Source: JALHUB01 sp050010555 (GTDB taxonomy: Bacteria > Chloroflexota > Dehalococcoidia > DSTF01 > JALHUB01). Taken from it: a stretch of 64,000 nucleotides of DNA. A program made the translations under genes and the position numbers. Of this stretch, positions 45,616 through 51,781 are shown piece by piece. The stretch is from NCBI GenBank assembly GCA_050010555.1, contig JBEKKV010000002.1, positions 1-64,000 of the forward strand, read 5' to 3'. The stretch's first letter is position 1. Every line of letters starts with the position of its first letter. The notes beneath the pieces are model-generated. The model made no database searches, was not told the origin of the DNA, and worked only from the letters and a program-made list of their open reading frames with translations.

Positions 45616-45927
45616 CTACTTCTTGCGAGACTTTATCTCGACTTTGCAGAGAACGTCCTTCTCGGAGAGGACGATGTACTCTTCGAGGTCGATCTTGATG
45701 TCCTGGCCGCTGTACTTGGCGTAGAGGACGCGGTCGCCGACTTTCAGGTCCATTGGGATGCGCTTGCCGTCCTCGTCGAGGCGGCCGGGGCCGACGGCGA
45801 TGACCTCGCCCTGCTGCGGCTTCTCCTTCGCCGTGTCGGGGATGACGATGCCGCTTGCCAGCACCTCTTCCTGAACGACGGCCTTGATCACCAGTCTATC
45901 TGCCAGGGGAATGAGTTTCGTTGCCAA
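45616..45927 (-). CDS. groES: Co-chaperonin GroES (HSP10)
   Basis: 103-residue lid of the GroEL chamber. Typical segments are IPLADRLVIKAVVQEEVLASGIVIPDTAKEKPQQGEVIAVG and VLYAKYSGQDIKIDLEEYIVLSEKDVL. The start is TTG 45927, with AGGAGG eight bases upstream; the frame is open further upstream without a better signal. First gene of groES-groEL. Confidence 0.95.
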   Translation of the reverse strand: MATKLIPLADRLVIKAVVQEEVLASGIVIPDTAKEKPQQGEVIAVGPGRLDEDGKRIPMDLKVGDRVLYAKYSGQDIKIDLEEYIVLSEKDVLCKVEIKSRKK

Positions 45928-46014
45928 CCGAGGGTCCTCCTTCTGTTCAGGCTTCCGGGTTCTGGGCCACAAGAGGCCGGGCAAAGGAATATTGGGACCG
46001 GGCCGCTCTCGTGG

Positions 46015-46041
46015 TTAGCACTCTCGAAACGAGAGTGCTAA
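46015..46041. promoter_or_regulatory. CIRCE operator (HrcA binding site)
   Basis: TTAGCACTC (46015-46023), nine bases, GAGTGCTAA (46033-46041): a perfect CIRCE inverted repeat. It lies just downstream of the groES -10, so HrcA would block initiation. hrcA itself is not in the window. Confidence 0.96.
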
Positions 46042-46045
46042 GCCA

Positions 46046-46074
46046 ATATTAGCTCAGACCGCCAAGCGATGCAA
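46046..46074 (-). promoter_or_regulatory. groES-groEL promoter
   Basis: On the minus strand TTGCAT (complement of 46069-46074), exactly 17 bases, TAATAT (46046-46051). The predicted start of transcription falls at the edge of the CIRCE operator. Confidence 0.75.
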
Positions 46075-46130
46075 CAAGCTGGAGTCCACTCCTTACCGAT
46101 TGTTGTTGATAGCCCGTTGCGAAACTCGGT

Positions 46131-46373
46131 CTAGTCGGCGACAGCTACAGTAAGTTCTTCTGCCCCGTCGGTCACTTGCAGCCCGGATCGATGTAGTTCC
46201 TTCTCTAGGGAGCCCTGCCGCTCCAGCGGTTTCAGTAGAAGCAGGACCGTTCTTTCCAGATTCCGGCGCGCTATGTCTGGGGAAGCCCCATGTGCCGTTA
46301 GCCCCAACTGAGGGCTGCGCGCCGCAAACCCGTTCTTAATCCGATACACGTCGTGTTTGAGTACGACTCGCAT
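46131..46373 (-). CDS. HicB-like / DUF1902-type small protein, orphan
   Basis: 80-residue protein starting MRVVLKHDVYRIKNGFAARSP, six bases after GGAGG; the open frame extends further but without a signal. The pattern of an N-terminal beta strand, GFAARSPQLGLTAHG, then a helix with ARRNLERTVLLLLK resembles the HicB antitoxin fold. No HicA-like toxin gene lies next to it on either side. It could be a solitary regulator or a remnant of a toxin-antitoxin pair. It opens the low-GC island. Confidence 0.55.
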   Translation of the reverse strand: MRVVLKHDVYRIKNGFAARSPQLGLTAHGASPDIARRNLERTVLLLLKPLERQGSLEKELHRSGLQVTDGAEELTVAVAD

Positions 46374-46467
46374 CTCTGTCCTCCAAATCGTCGCTTTTCT
46401 ATTCACTTTAGGCAACCGACGGACGGACTGCAAATAACGTACCCAGAAAATAAGGCGTCGCTACCCC

Positions 46468-46496
46468 TTGACAAGCTCGGATACGGTCGCTAAAAT
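46468..46496 (+). promoter_or_regulatory. Strong sigma-70-type promoter of the DUF5343 gene
   Basis: TTGACA (46468-46473), exactly 17 bases, TAAAAT (46491-46496). AGGAGG follows at 46515-46520, before ATG 46529. The match is near-consensus and stands out from the rest of the window. Confidence 0.8.
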
Positions 46497-46528
46497 ACAG
46501 CTAAGTTGAGTTACAGGAGGTCAGTTTC

Positions 46529-47254
46529 ATGGTCGCACTCGGGCAGGAGAACAACCGGCCGTATCCACCCCCTTCAAACGTAGTGAGCGTGCTCCAGCGG
46601 CTGAGGTCGCGCAACTTACCGGAGCGCATAGACGCTGAGTATCTACGGGATGCCAGCATTCCGGAGGGTACGATTGGACGTACGTTATTCGCCCTCCGCT
46701 TTCTCGGTATCATCTCAGAAGAAGGCGAACCGACTCAGGCGCTTCAATCCATTCACACGAGCACCGACGAGGAGTATCAGGCAATCCTAGGTGGATTGGT
46801 GCGGGAGGCATACAAAGAAGTCTTCAACGTGCTAGACCCAGCGGAAGACTCCCAAGATCGTATCATCAACGTCTTTCGGCGATACACGCCTGCCTCTCAG
46901 CGCAACCGCATGGCCGTGTTCTTCCTAGGGATGTGCCGCGAGGCTGCAATTCCGACCTTGGATGTGCCACGGCAGCGCACGATGACGGGCGGTAGACCGG
47001 TGACGAGACCGTCGTCGGCTAGAGCAACTCGCGCACCAGAGGTCGCACCGCCCAAGCCAAGGTACTCGTCTGATGTAGCGCCAGCGCTTGAGGGCCTGAT
47101 CAAGAGCCTGCCGAGCCCTGGTACACCCCTGAGTCTGGAACGCCGTCAGCAGTGGCTTAGGATGGCAGAGGCTACTCTGGCCTTCGTCTATCCCGATGAA
47201 GCGGAGGTGCCCTTGTCAGCACCGGTGGAGGAAGAAACGGAGGAGGTTGACTAG
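46529..47254 (+). CDS. DUF5343-family protein, function unknown
   Basis: 241 residues. The N-terminal 140 residues match the DUF5343 pattern: PYPPPSNVVSVLQRLRSRNLPERID, then SIPEGTIGRTLFALRFLGIISEEGEPTQAL, a winged-helix-like arrangement, followed by an alpha-helical stretch. The rest is a proline- and alanine-rich linker and a short C-terminal helical part ending in acidic EEETEEVD. Such genes are frequent in mobile and defence-related islands, but no function is established. It has its own strong promoter, and a large hairpin follows (47265-47306). GC is lower than in the chromosomal backbone. Confidence 0.6.
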   Translation: MVALGQENNRPYPPPSNVVSVLQRLRSRNLPERIDAEYLRDASIPEGTIGRTLFALRFLGIISEEGEPTQALQSIHTSTDEEYQAILGGLVREAYKEVFNVLDPAEDSQDRIINVFRRYTPASQRNRMAVFFLGMCREAAIPTLDVPRQRTMTGGRPVTRPSSARATRAPEVAPPKPRYSSDVAPALEGLIKSLPSPGTPLSLERRQQWLRMAEATLAFVYPDEAEVPLSAPVEEETEEVD

Positions 47255-47264
47255 CAGACAAAGA

Positions 47265-47306
47265 ACGGCGGAGCGTCCACGTGGTAAGTGTCCAACGCTC
47301 CGCCGT
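47265..47306 (+). terminator. Long hairpin between DUF5343 gene and tRNA
   Basis: ACGGCGGAGCGT (47265-47276) and ACGCTCCGCCGT (47295-47306) form a perfect 12-bp stem around an 18-base loop that itself contains CCACGTGG. There is no T-tract, so termination is possible but not typical. The base of the stem is eight bases before the tRNA gene. Confidence 0.5.
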
Positions 47307-47314
47307 CGAGAGAT

Positions 47315-47393
47315 GCGCCGGTAGCTCAGTTAGGACCAGAGCAGGGGCCTGCTAAGCCCCAAGTCGGCGGTTCGAATCCGCCCCGGCGCACCA
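47315..47393 (+). tRNA. tRNA with anticodon GCU (Ser) on a class I body
   Basis: Complete 79-base cloverleaf with encoded CCA: acceptor GCGCCGG/CCGGCGC (47315-47321 and 47383-47389), D stem GCTC/GAGC, anticodon stem GGGGC/GCCCC with loop CTGCTAA, variable loop AAGTC, T stem GGCGG/CCGCC with TTCGAAT, discriminator A. All stems pair perfectly. The anticodon is GCT (47351-47353), read as serine, but serine tRNAs have a long variable arm and here it has only five bases. Body, A73 and A20 after GG in the D loop resemble tRNA-Arg. What it is charged with is uncertain. Confidence 0.85.
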
Positions 47394-47459
47394 ATCAATT
47401 AGCGGCGCCCGAAGCGCAGCAACGCTTCGAGCACCTTTACACACACGGGGGGCTACCCA

Positions 47460-48635
47460 ATGCGTGCAATTCATTCTAGCACGGCGCAGCAACGCCGTCT
47501 AGGGAACACGGCGAGCGACAGTCTAAGGGCGGTCTTCGAGGCCCTTCCAGATGACGAATTGCTTAGTGCGCTTGAGAAGACTCGTTGGACGGGGCGACCA
47601 GGGTATCCGATTAGGGTGATGTGGCACACGCTCGTTGCATCCTTTTACCTGAACATCATCCATGACACCGACCTCATTCGGGCCTTGCGAGCAAACCCGA
47701 CGCTGGCGGCAGCTTGCGGAATCCGCTGTCCGTCTCAAATCCCGTCTAAGTTCGCGTACTGCCGGTTTCGCCGGAAGCTCGTCGCCTTCAACGAGCTGGT
47801 GGCTGGCGTGCTCGCTCGATGTGTTGAGCGGCTGCGGGAGAACCTGCCAGAACTCGGGGGAACGCTCGCGGTCGATTCGACAGACATCAAGGCATGGGCT
47901 AACTGCGGGCATCACGACACCGATCCCGACGCTGGCACCGGCGCTAAGAAGAAGTCCGGCGGGACGCACTACTGGTATGGGTACAAGGTCCACACCGTCG
48001 TAGACGCTGACGCGGAATTGCCCCTGTGGTTTTCGGTCACTGCGGCCAACACTTACGATGGCTCAATGCTTCCGCCCGTGCTAGAAGGCGCTCAGGCGCA
48101 ATACGACTGGCTTAGGCCGAAATACGTCACCGCAGACAAAGGCTACAACGCTCGGGCTTGCTTCGACTTTGTAGGCGAAGAGATGAAGGCGATTCCCGTT
48201 ATCGACGTACAAAAGCGCCAGTCGAAGGAAAGAGAAGGGCGGCCATGCGAAGCGAAGCCGATAGTGACACCGACCGGCCTTCATTGGCAATGCAACCGCC
48301 TTCCGTACGATCCGGTTTGCCCTCGCTTCGGCAAATGCCCGCTCCTACCGATGTTCGCGGACGGTGAGTTGAACAAAAGCATCGGTGGCCGTTACTTCGA
48401 GCGCCATAGCCCGTTTCCCTACGGCTCGTGCCAATGGAAGGCCATCTACAACAAGCGCGTGTCAGTGGAAAGAGTATTCAGCCGATTGAAGGGCTATCGG
48501 AAGCTAGACGCAATCAGGACGCGAGGGCTGCCGAAGGTATGGCTGCATGTAGCCTTAAGCTTACTCGCTATGAACGTTGCAGCCCTAGTCAACAGTGCTA
48601 ATAGTGCAACGACGCTGAGGAAATGCGTCGCGTAA
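47460..48635 (+). CDS. DDE transposase (IS5/IS1182-like, DUF772 type)
   Basis: Full-length transposase of 391 residues with an intact catalytic triad: first Asp in LAVDSTDIKAW, second in YVTADKGYNAR, glutamate in KRVSVERVFSRLKGYRK. The N terminus has the DUF772-like helical region (GRPGYPIRVMWHTLVASFYLNI). A cysteine group (CPRFGKCPL) sits in the insertion before the glutamate. No clear terminal inverted repeats or target duplication were found by eye on either side, so the element boundaries are unresolved. It lies 67 bases after the tRNA. A small stem GAAGCG/CGCTTC is at 47411-47428. Confidence 0.85.
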   Translation: MRAIHSSTAQQRRLGNTASDSLRAVFEALPDDELLSALEKTRWTGRPGYPIRVMWHTLVASFYLNIIHDTDLIRALRANPTLAAACGIRCPSQIPSKFAYCRFRRKLVAFNELVAGVLARCVERLRENLPELGGTLAVDSTDIKAWANCGHHDTDPDAGTGAKKKSGGTHYWYGYKVHTVVDADAELPLWFSVTAANTYDGSMLPPVLEGAQAQYDWLRPKYVTADKGYNARACFDFVGEEMKAIPVIDVQKRQSKEREGRPCEAKPIVTPTGLHWQCNRLPYDPVCPRFGKCPLLPMFADGELNKSIGGRYFERHSPFPYGSCQWKAIYNKRVSVERVFSRLKGYRKLDAIRTRGLPKVWLHVALSLLAMNVAALVNSANSATTLRKCVA

Positions 48636-48638
48636 CTA

Positions 48639-48647
48639 TGGTATAAT
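48639..48647 (+). promoter_or_regulatory. Perfect extended -10 promoter downstream of the transposase
   Basis: TGGTATAAT (48639-48647) is an exact extended -10 (TGnTATAAT). It begins four bases after the transposase stop codon. No good -35 is visible, which extended -10 promoters do not need. Transcription would start near 48654 and read toward the gene pair at 48796. Confidence 0.7.
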
Positions 48648-48653
48648 CTGACC

Positions 48654-48795
48654 GATAAACGAACCGCCTGTTGCTCGCAACAACAGGCGGGAAGACCTCT
48701 CGCAAAGGCTGACCTGAAGAGCTCCTCGCGCTCTTCGACAAGAGGGTACAGCCTAATGGTTGTCTCTGTCAAGCGCGAGAGGGGGGATTTAACCG
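48654..48795 (+). promoter_or_regulatory. Structured 5' leader of the Panacea-like/Ntn-hydrolase pair
   Basis: About 140 bases between the predicted transcript start and ATG 48796. Two hairpins are seen: CCGCCTGTTG/CAACAGGCGG (48664-48673 and 48681-48690, 10-bp stem, 7-base loop) and GAAGAGC/GCTCTTC (48716-48722 and 48730-48736). Neither has a T-tract. A GAGGGGGG-type ribosome binding site lies at 48778-48786. Confidence 0.5.
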
Positions 48796-49224
48796 ATGTT
48801 GACCCGAACTGACTGGCTTCTACGCTTCATTGCTGGCGCAGAAGGCTACGATGGTTGGATAGACCGTATTCGGATCATGAAAGGCATGTTCCTCTTTCAG
48901 GCTGAAGCGCCAGCGCCCCCAGAAGTGAATTACAGATTTCAACCATACGACTACGGCCCCTTCACCGCTGAGATATACCGAGACCTTGAGGCCCTGATCG
49001 AGAACGGCCATGTCCTTGATCTCCCTGGGGGTAAATCGTATCGGGCTACTCAGCAGGGCCGAGACCATCTGTCAAACCTGCAGTTTCCCCCTAAGCCATT
49101 GGAGGGCTTGATTAACATGCGGGTTGAGGTCTCGGATTTGAACTTCCGCGACTTGCTCAAGCGAGTCTATTCTGCGCACCCCGAATCGGCTCGTAGGAGT
49201 GTTGCCAAGGATATTCTGCATTGA
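48796..49224 (+). CDS. Panacea/YwgA-like (SocA-type) protein
   Basis: 142 residues. The sequence LLRFIAGAEG...RIMKGMFLFQ...YRFQPYDYGPFTAEIYRDLEALIENGHV follows the pattern of YwgA and Panacea/SocA domain proteins: N-terminal helix with a K-L/M-F-L motif, a YGPF turn and a following helix. Panacea domains act as antitoxins or as proteolysis adaptors (SocA brings SocB to ClpXP). A C-terminal helical part ends in RRSVAKDILH. Its stop codon overlaps the TTG start of the next gene (TTGA), so the two are co-translated. Family assignment is by pattern and is moderate. Confidence 0.5.
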   Translation: MLTRTDWLLRFIAGAEGYDGWIDRIRIMKGMFLFQAEAPAPPEVNYRFQPYDYGPFTAEIYRDLEALIENGHVLDLPGGKSYRATQQGRDHLSNLQFPPKPLEGLINMRVEVSDLNFRDLLKRVYSAHPESARRSVAKDILH

Positions 49225-49952
49225 CGATCGTCGTAGGGTTCTGTTGCGATGCAGGGCTTGTAATCGCTTCTGATAGCCAGATTTCCGCTGGTGCCACGCG
49301 GCGCTGGGGACAGAAGGTTTGGGCAGTACCCGCTCTAGGATTCACGTTCGGGCTTGCCGGGGCCGAGTCCACAATGCAGTTGCTTCAGGACTATCTTCTA
49401 AACGCCACCTTCGATTCGACAGATGTAAACCTAGTTCGTCTCAAGATTACCGAGGCTGTGTCCGCCGTACTCAAACCTGAATATGATCGTGTGGCCTCAC
49501 TCATCGCAGGAACAACTGCCAGCAACTTGCCGCTAGGTGAAGCCCTCGTAGGGATTTACGTCGGGGGTCGGCCCCATCTCTTTGAACTCGCCGCTAACGG
49601 ACTCGTGACAGATCATCACGTAAGGAACTTCGCGGCTATTGGAGCGGGCAAGCCATTCGCCGAGCATGCCGCCACAATATTCCGAGACCTTCCAGCGGGC
49701 ATGACTCTGCACCAGGCGAAGATGTTAGCCTTCCGAATGGTTCAGGATGCAATCGAGGCGGCAGGTCCAAACATACCTGTAGGCGGTCCTGTGCAGATGG
49801 CCTCAGTTTCACCTGGCCCTCCACCAACCCCTGTTCTACTCCAACCGGATGACCCTGCCCTGAAGGATGCTGTAGACGGTTGGATGGCGGCCGAGGCCAT
49901 GAGGTTTCAGGAACACCTCCCGCCAGGGGAAGAACCCCCTCCGCCCTCCTAG
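49221..49952 (+). CDS. Stand-alone proteasome/HslV-like Ntn hydrolase
   Basis: 243 residues. Removal of the initiator Met exposes Thr: TIVVGFCCDAGLVIASDSQIS matches the start of HslV and proteasome beta subunits, with T1 and D17 (mature numbering) exactly placed and a lysine at 31, near the expected 33. FGLAGAEST and AIGAGKPFAEHAA match the HslV GFAGG and GSGGxxA segments. The last 60 residues are a proline-rich extension. No HslU, Mpa or 20S alpha subunit is nearby. A threonine peptidase working with the Panacea-like partner is the likely role; the family could also be Anbu-like. GC is low. Confidence 0.65.
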   Translation: MTIVVGFCCDAGLVIASDSQISAGATRRWGQKVWAVPALGFTFGLAGAESTMQLLQDYLLNATFDSTDVNLVRLKITEAVSAVLKPEYDRVASLIAGTTASNLPLGEALVGIYVGGRPHLFELAANGLVTDHHVRNFAAIGAGKPFAEHAATIFRDLPAGMTLHQAKMLAFRMVQDAIEAAGPNIPVGGPVQMASVSPGPPPTPVLLQPDDPALKDAVDGWMAAEAMRFQEHLPPGEEPPPPS

Positions 49953-49977
49953 CCGCCCAGGGTTTCGCAACAGGCTA

Positions 49978-50007
49978 TTGACTTCCTTACACGCTAGCGT
50001 GTAAGAT
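49978..50007 (+). promoter_or_regulatory. Promoter with 18-bp palindromic operator; leaderless XRE gene
   Basis: TTGACT (49978-49983), 18 bases, TAAGAT (50002-50007). The spacer and -10 are covered by the perfect palindrome TTACACGCTAGCGTGTAA (49987-50004). The next gene's ATG is at 50014, seven bases after the -10, so transcription would start at or beside the start codon and no Shine-Dalgarno site is present. Confidence 0.7.
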
Positions 50008-50013
50008 GGCCGC

Positions 50014-50265
50014 ATGGCAAAGGGAAAGCGAAGGGCCGTTTGGAACGCTGGCCGCATCCACGGACTGCGGGACCACCTGGGCCTGACGCAGACGCAGATG
50101 GCGGAGGAGATGGGCACCCGCCAGCAGACGATAAGCGAGTGGGAGACGGGGCAGTACGAGCCGCGTGGGGCGTCCGCCCAGCTCCTGACGCTTATCGCCG
50201 AGCGGGTCGGCTTCGTCTACGAGGCGAAGGCCGGCGGGACCGTCGAAGAGGGACGCGAAGGCTAG
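50014..50265 (+). CDS. XRE-family helix-turn-helix regulator
   Basis: 83-residue DNA-binding protein. The helix-turn-helix is RDHLGLTQTQMAEEMGTRQQTISEWETGQYEP (about 19-50) with the typical QQTISEWE recognition helix. The N terminus KGKRRAVWNAGRI is basic. It probably binds the palindrome that overlaps its own promoter and represses itself. The DUF2851 gene starts one base after its stop codon, so it should control that gene as well. GC is as in the backbone, so it marks the right edge of the island. Confidence 0.82.
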   Translation: MAKGKRRAVWNAGRIHGLRDHLGLTQTQMAEEMGTRQQTISEWETGQYEPRGASAQLLTLIAERVGFVYEAKAGGTVEEGREG

Positions 50266-50266
50266 G

Positions 50267-51706
50267 ATGCCGCTGCTTCTAGGGGAAAGACGGGCGGGCT
50301 ACGACGCGGCGGGGGCGGAAGAGGCGTGTCCGGAAAAGGCGTCCGAAAGCGCTCTCCTCCTTGATTTCCCGGCCAGCGCGCCGCAGCTCCATGAAGAGGA
50401 GTTGGTGCGCCTCTGGGAAGGACAGCGCTTTCCCCGCGAGGCGCTGCGCCTCCGCGACGGGCAGGCCCTTCAGGTGGTCTATCGCGGCCGTCGCAACCTT
50501 TCCGCCGGCCCTGACTTTCTGAGCGCACTCATCGCTGACGAGCGGGGCCGCCTGCTGAAAGGCGACGTAGAGTTGCACGTCCGCTCCAGCGCCTTCGTCT
50601 CCCACGGCCATCACCTCGATCCGCGCTACGACAACCTCATCCTCCACGTGGTCTTCCACGATGACGTCGGCGCTCCCACATTGCTTCGCTGCGGCCGGCG
50701 CGTTGCCGTGGTCGCCCTGGCGCCCTGGGTGGCCCGCCGCGCCGAGGAGTTGCGGCTCTGGCTGGCGCAGCCTTCCTCCTGGTCCGAGCCCTGTCGCAGC
50801 GCGGTGGCCAGAAGCGGCTGGCCCGAGGTCAGGGGCCTCCTGGAACGGCTGGGGCAGATGCGTTTCCGCCAGAAACAGGCTCGCTTTGCCGCCGTTCTCC
50901 GACGACAGGGCGCTAATCAGACGCTCTACGAAGGCCTGCTCAAGGCGCTGGGCTACAGCCGGAACGAGGAGACCTTCTCCCGCCTGGCCCAGGCGTTCCC
51001 CTATGAAGAGCTGCGTCGCACCCTCGACCGCGAGGGGCAGACGGTGGCGGAGGCGCTCCTTTTTGGCCGGGCCGGCCTTCTCCCCAGCCAGCGCCGCCTG
51101 AAAGCAGCCGGCTCGCCCTACGTCTCGCGCCTGGAGGAGCTCTGGGCGCGGCGACGCTCGGAGCCGCCGGCGCCGGTGCTGTGGCAATTGAGCGGGCTTC
51201 GTCCCAACAACCTGCCTGCCCGCCGCCTGGCCGGCTTCGTGCGCCTTCTGTCGCGCTGGCCCAGCCTTGTCGCCGGCCTGTCCCTCCTGGAGGAAGCGGA
51301 CTGCCTTCCCCTGTCGAAGCTGCTCGCCGCCTGGCAGGTGCCGGCGGATGGCTTCTGGCGCAATCATCACGACCTCTCGGAGGGGAGCGGTGCGCCGGCC
51401 GGAGCCCTCATCGGCCGCGGCAGGGCGCTGGAGATGCTCACAAACGTCGTGCTGCCGTTCGCCGCCGCCTGGGGAGAGGCCCGCTCCCTCGACGATCTCT
51501 CAAGACAGGCGCTGGCGGTCTTCCTGCGCCTGCCCTCGGCTGGCTCCTACAGCGGCACCCGCTTCTTGGAATCGAACTTCCGGCCGCTGTCCGGCCCAGA
51601 CCATCGCGACGCCTGCCTCCAGCAGGGGCGCCTCTACCTCTACCGACAGTACTGTTCAGCCGGCGAGTGCACGGTCTGCCCCCTCTCCGCGCTGCACGCC
51701 GTGTGA
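50267..51706 (+). CDS. DUF2851-family protein
   Basis: 479 residues. DUF2851 signatures are LSAGPDFLSALI...LLKGDVELHVRSSAFVSHGHHLDPRYDNLILHVVF in the first third, with the conserved GDVEIHVRSS and HGHHxDxxYxNxxLHVV blocks, and a C-terminal cysteine cluster YCSAGECTVCPLSALH. The invariant acidic and histidine residues look enzyme-like, but no reaction is known for the family. It is coupled to the XRE regulator and ends facing tsaD. Base composition is typical of the chromosome. Confidence 0.75.
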   Translation: MPLLLGERRAGYDAAGAEEACPEKASESALLLDFPASAPQLHEEELVRLWEGQRFPREALRLRDGQALQVVYRGRRNLSAGPDFLSALIADERGRLLKGDVELHVRSSAFVSHGHHLDPRYDNLILHVVFHDDVGAPTLLRCGRRVAVVALAPWVARRAEELRLWLAQPSSWSEPCRSAVARSGWPEVRGLLERLGQMRFRQKQARFAAVLRRQGANQTLYEGLLKALGYSRNEETFSRLAQAFPYEELRRTLDREGQTVAEALLFGRAGLLPSQRRLKAAGSPYVSRLEELWARRRSEPPAPVLWQLSGLRPNNLPARRLAGFVRLLSRWPSLVAGLSLLEEADCLPLSKLLAAWQVPADGFWRNHHDLSEGSGAPAGALIGRGRALEMLTNVVLPFAAAWGEARSLDDLSRQALAVFLRLPSAGSYSGTRFLESNFRPLSGPDHRDACLQQGRLYLYRQYCSAGECTVCPLSALHAV

Positions 51707-51781
51707 GACGCCTGCTCCAGACCGGCCAGTCCGAAGCCGACGATTGAGGGGAGACGGGAGGAGGCGATGCCCGCCCGGCTT

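Noticed and set aside
47288..47479. Open frame of 63 codons across the tRNA
   Set aside because: It covers the tRNA gene and flanking hairpin and has no ribosome binding site; the reading is an artefact of the tRNA sequence.
48664..48690. Rho-independent terminator after the transposase
   Set aside because: The stem lies downstream of a perfect extended -10, has a 7-base loop and no T-tract, so it is read as part of a leader.
47393..48700. Terminal inverted repeats of the transposase element
   Set aside because: Compared flanks by eye; the hairpins at 47411-47428 and 48664-48690 are each self-paired and do not match each other. Boundaries remain unknown.
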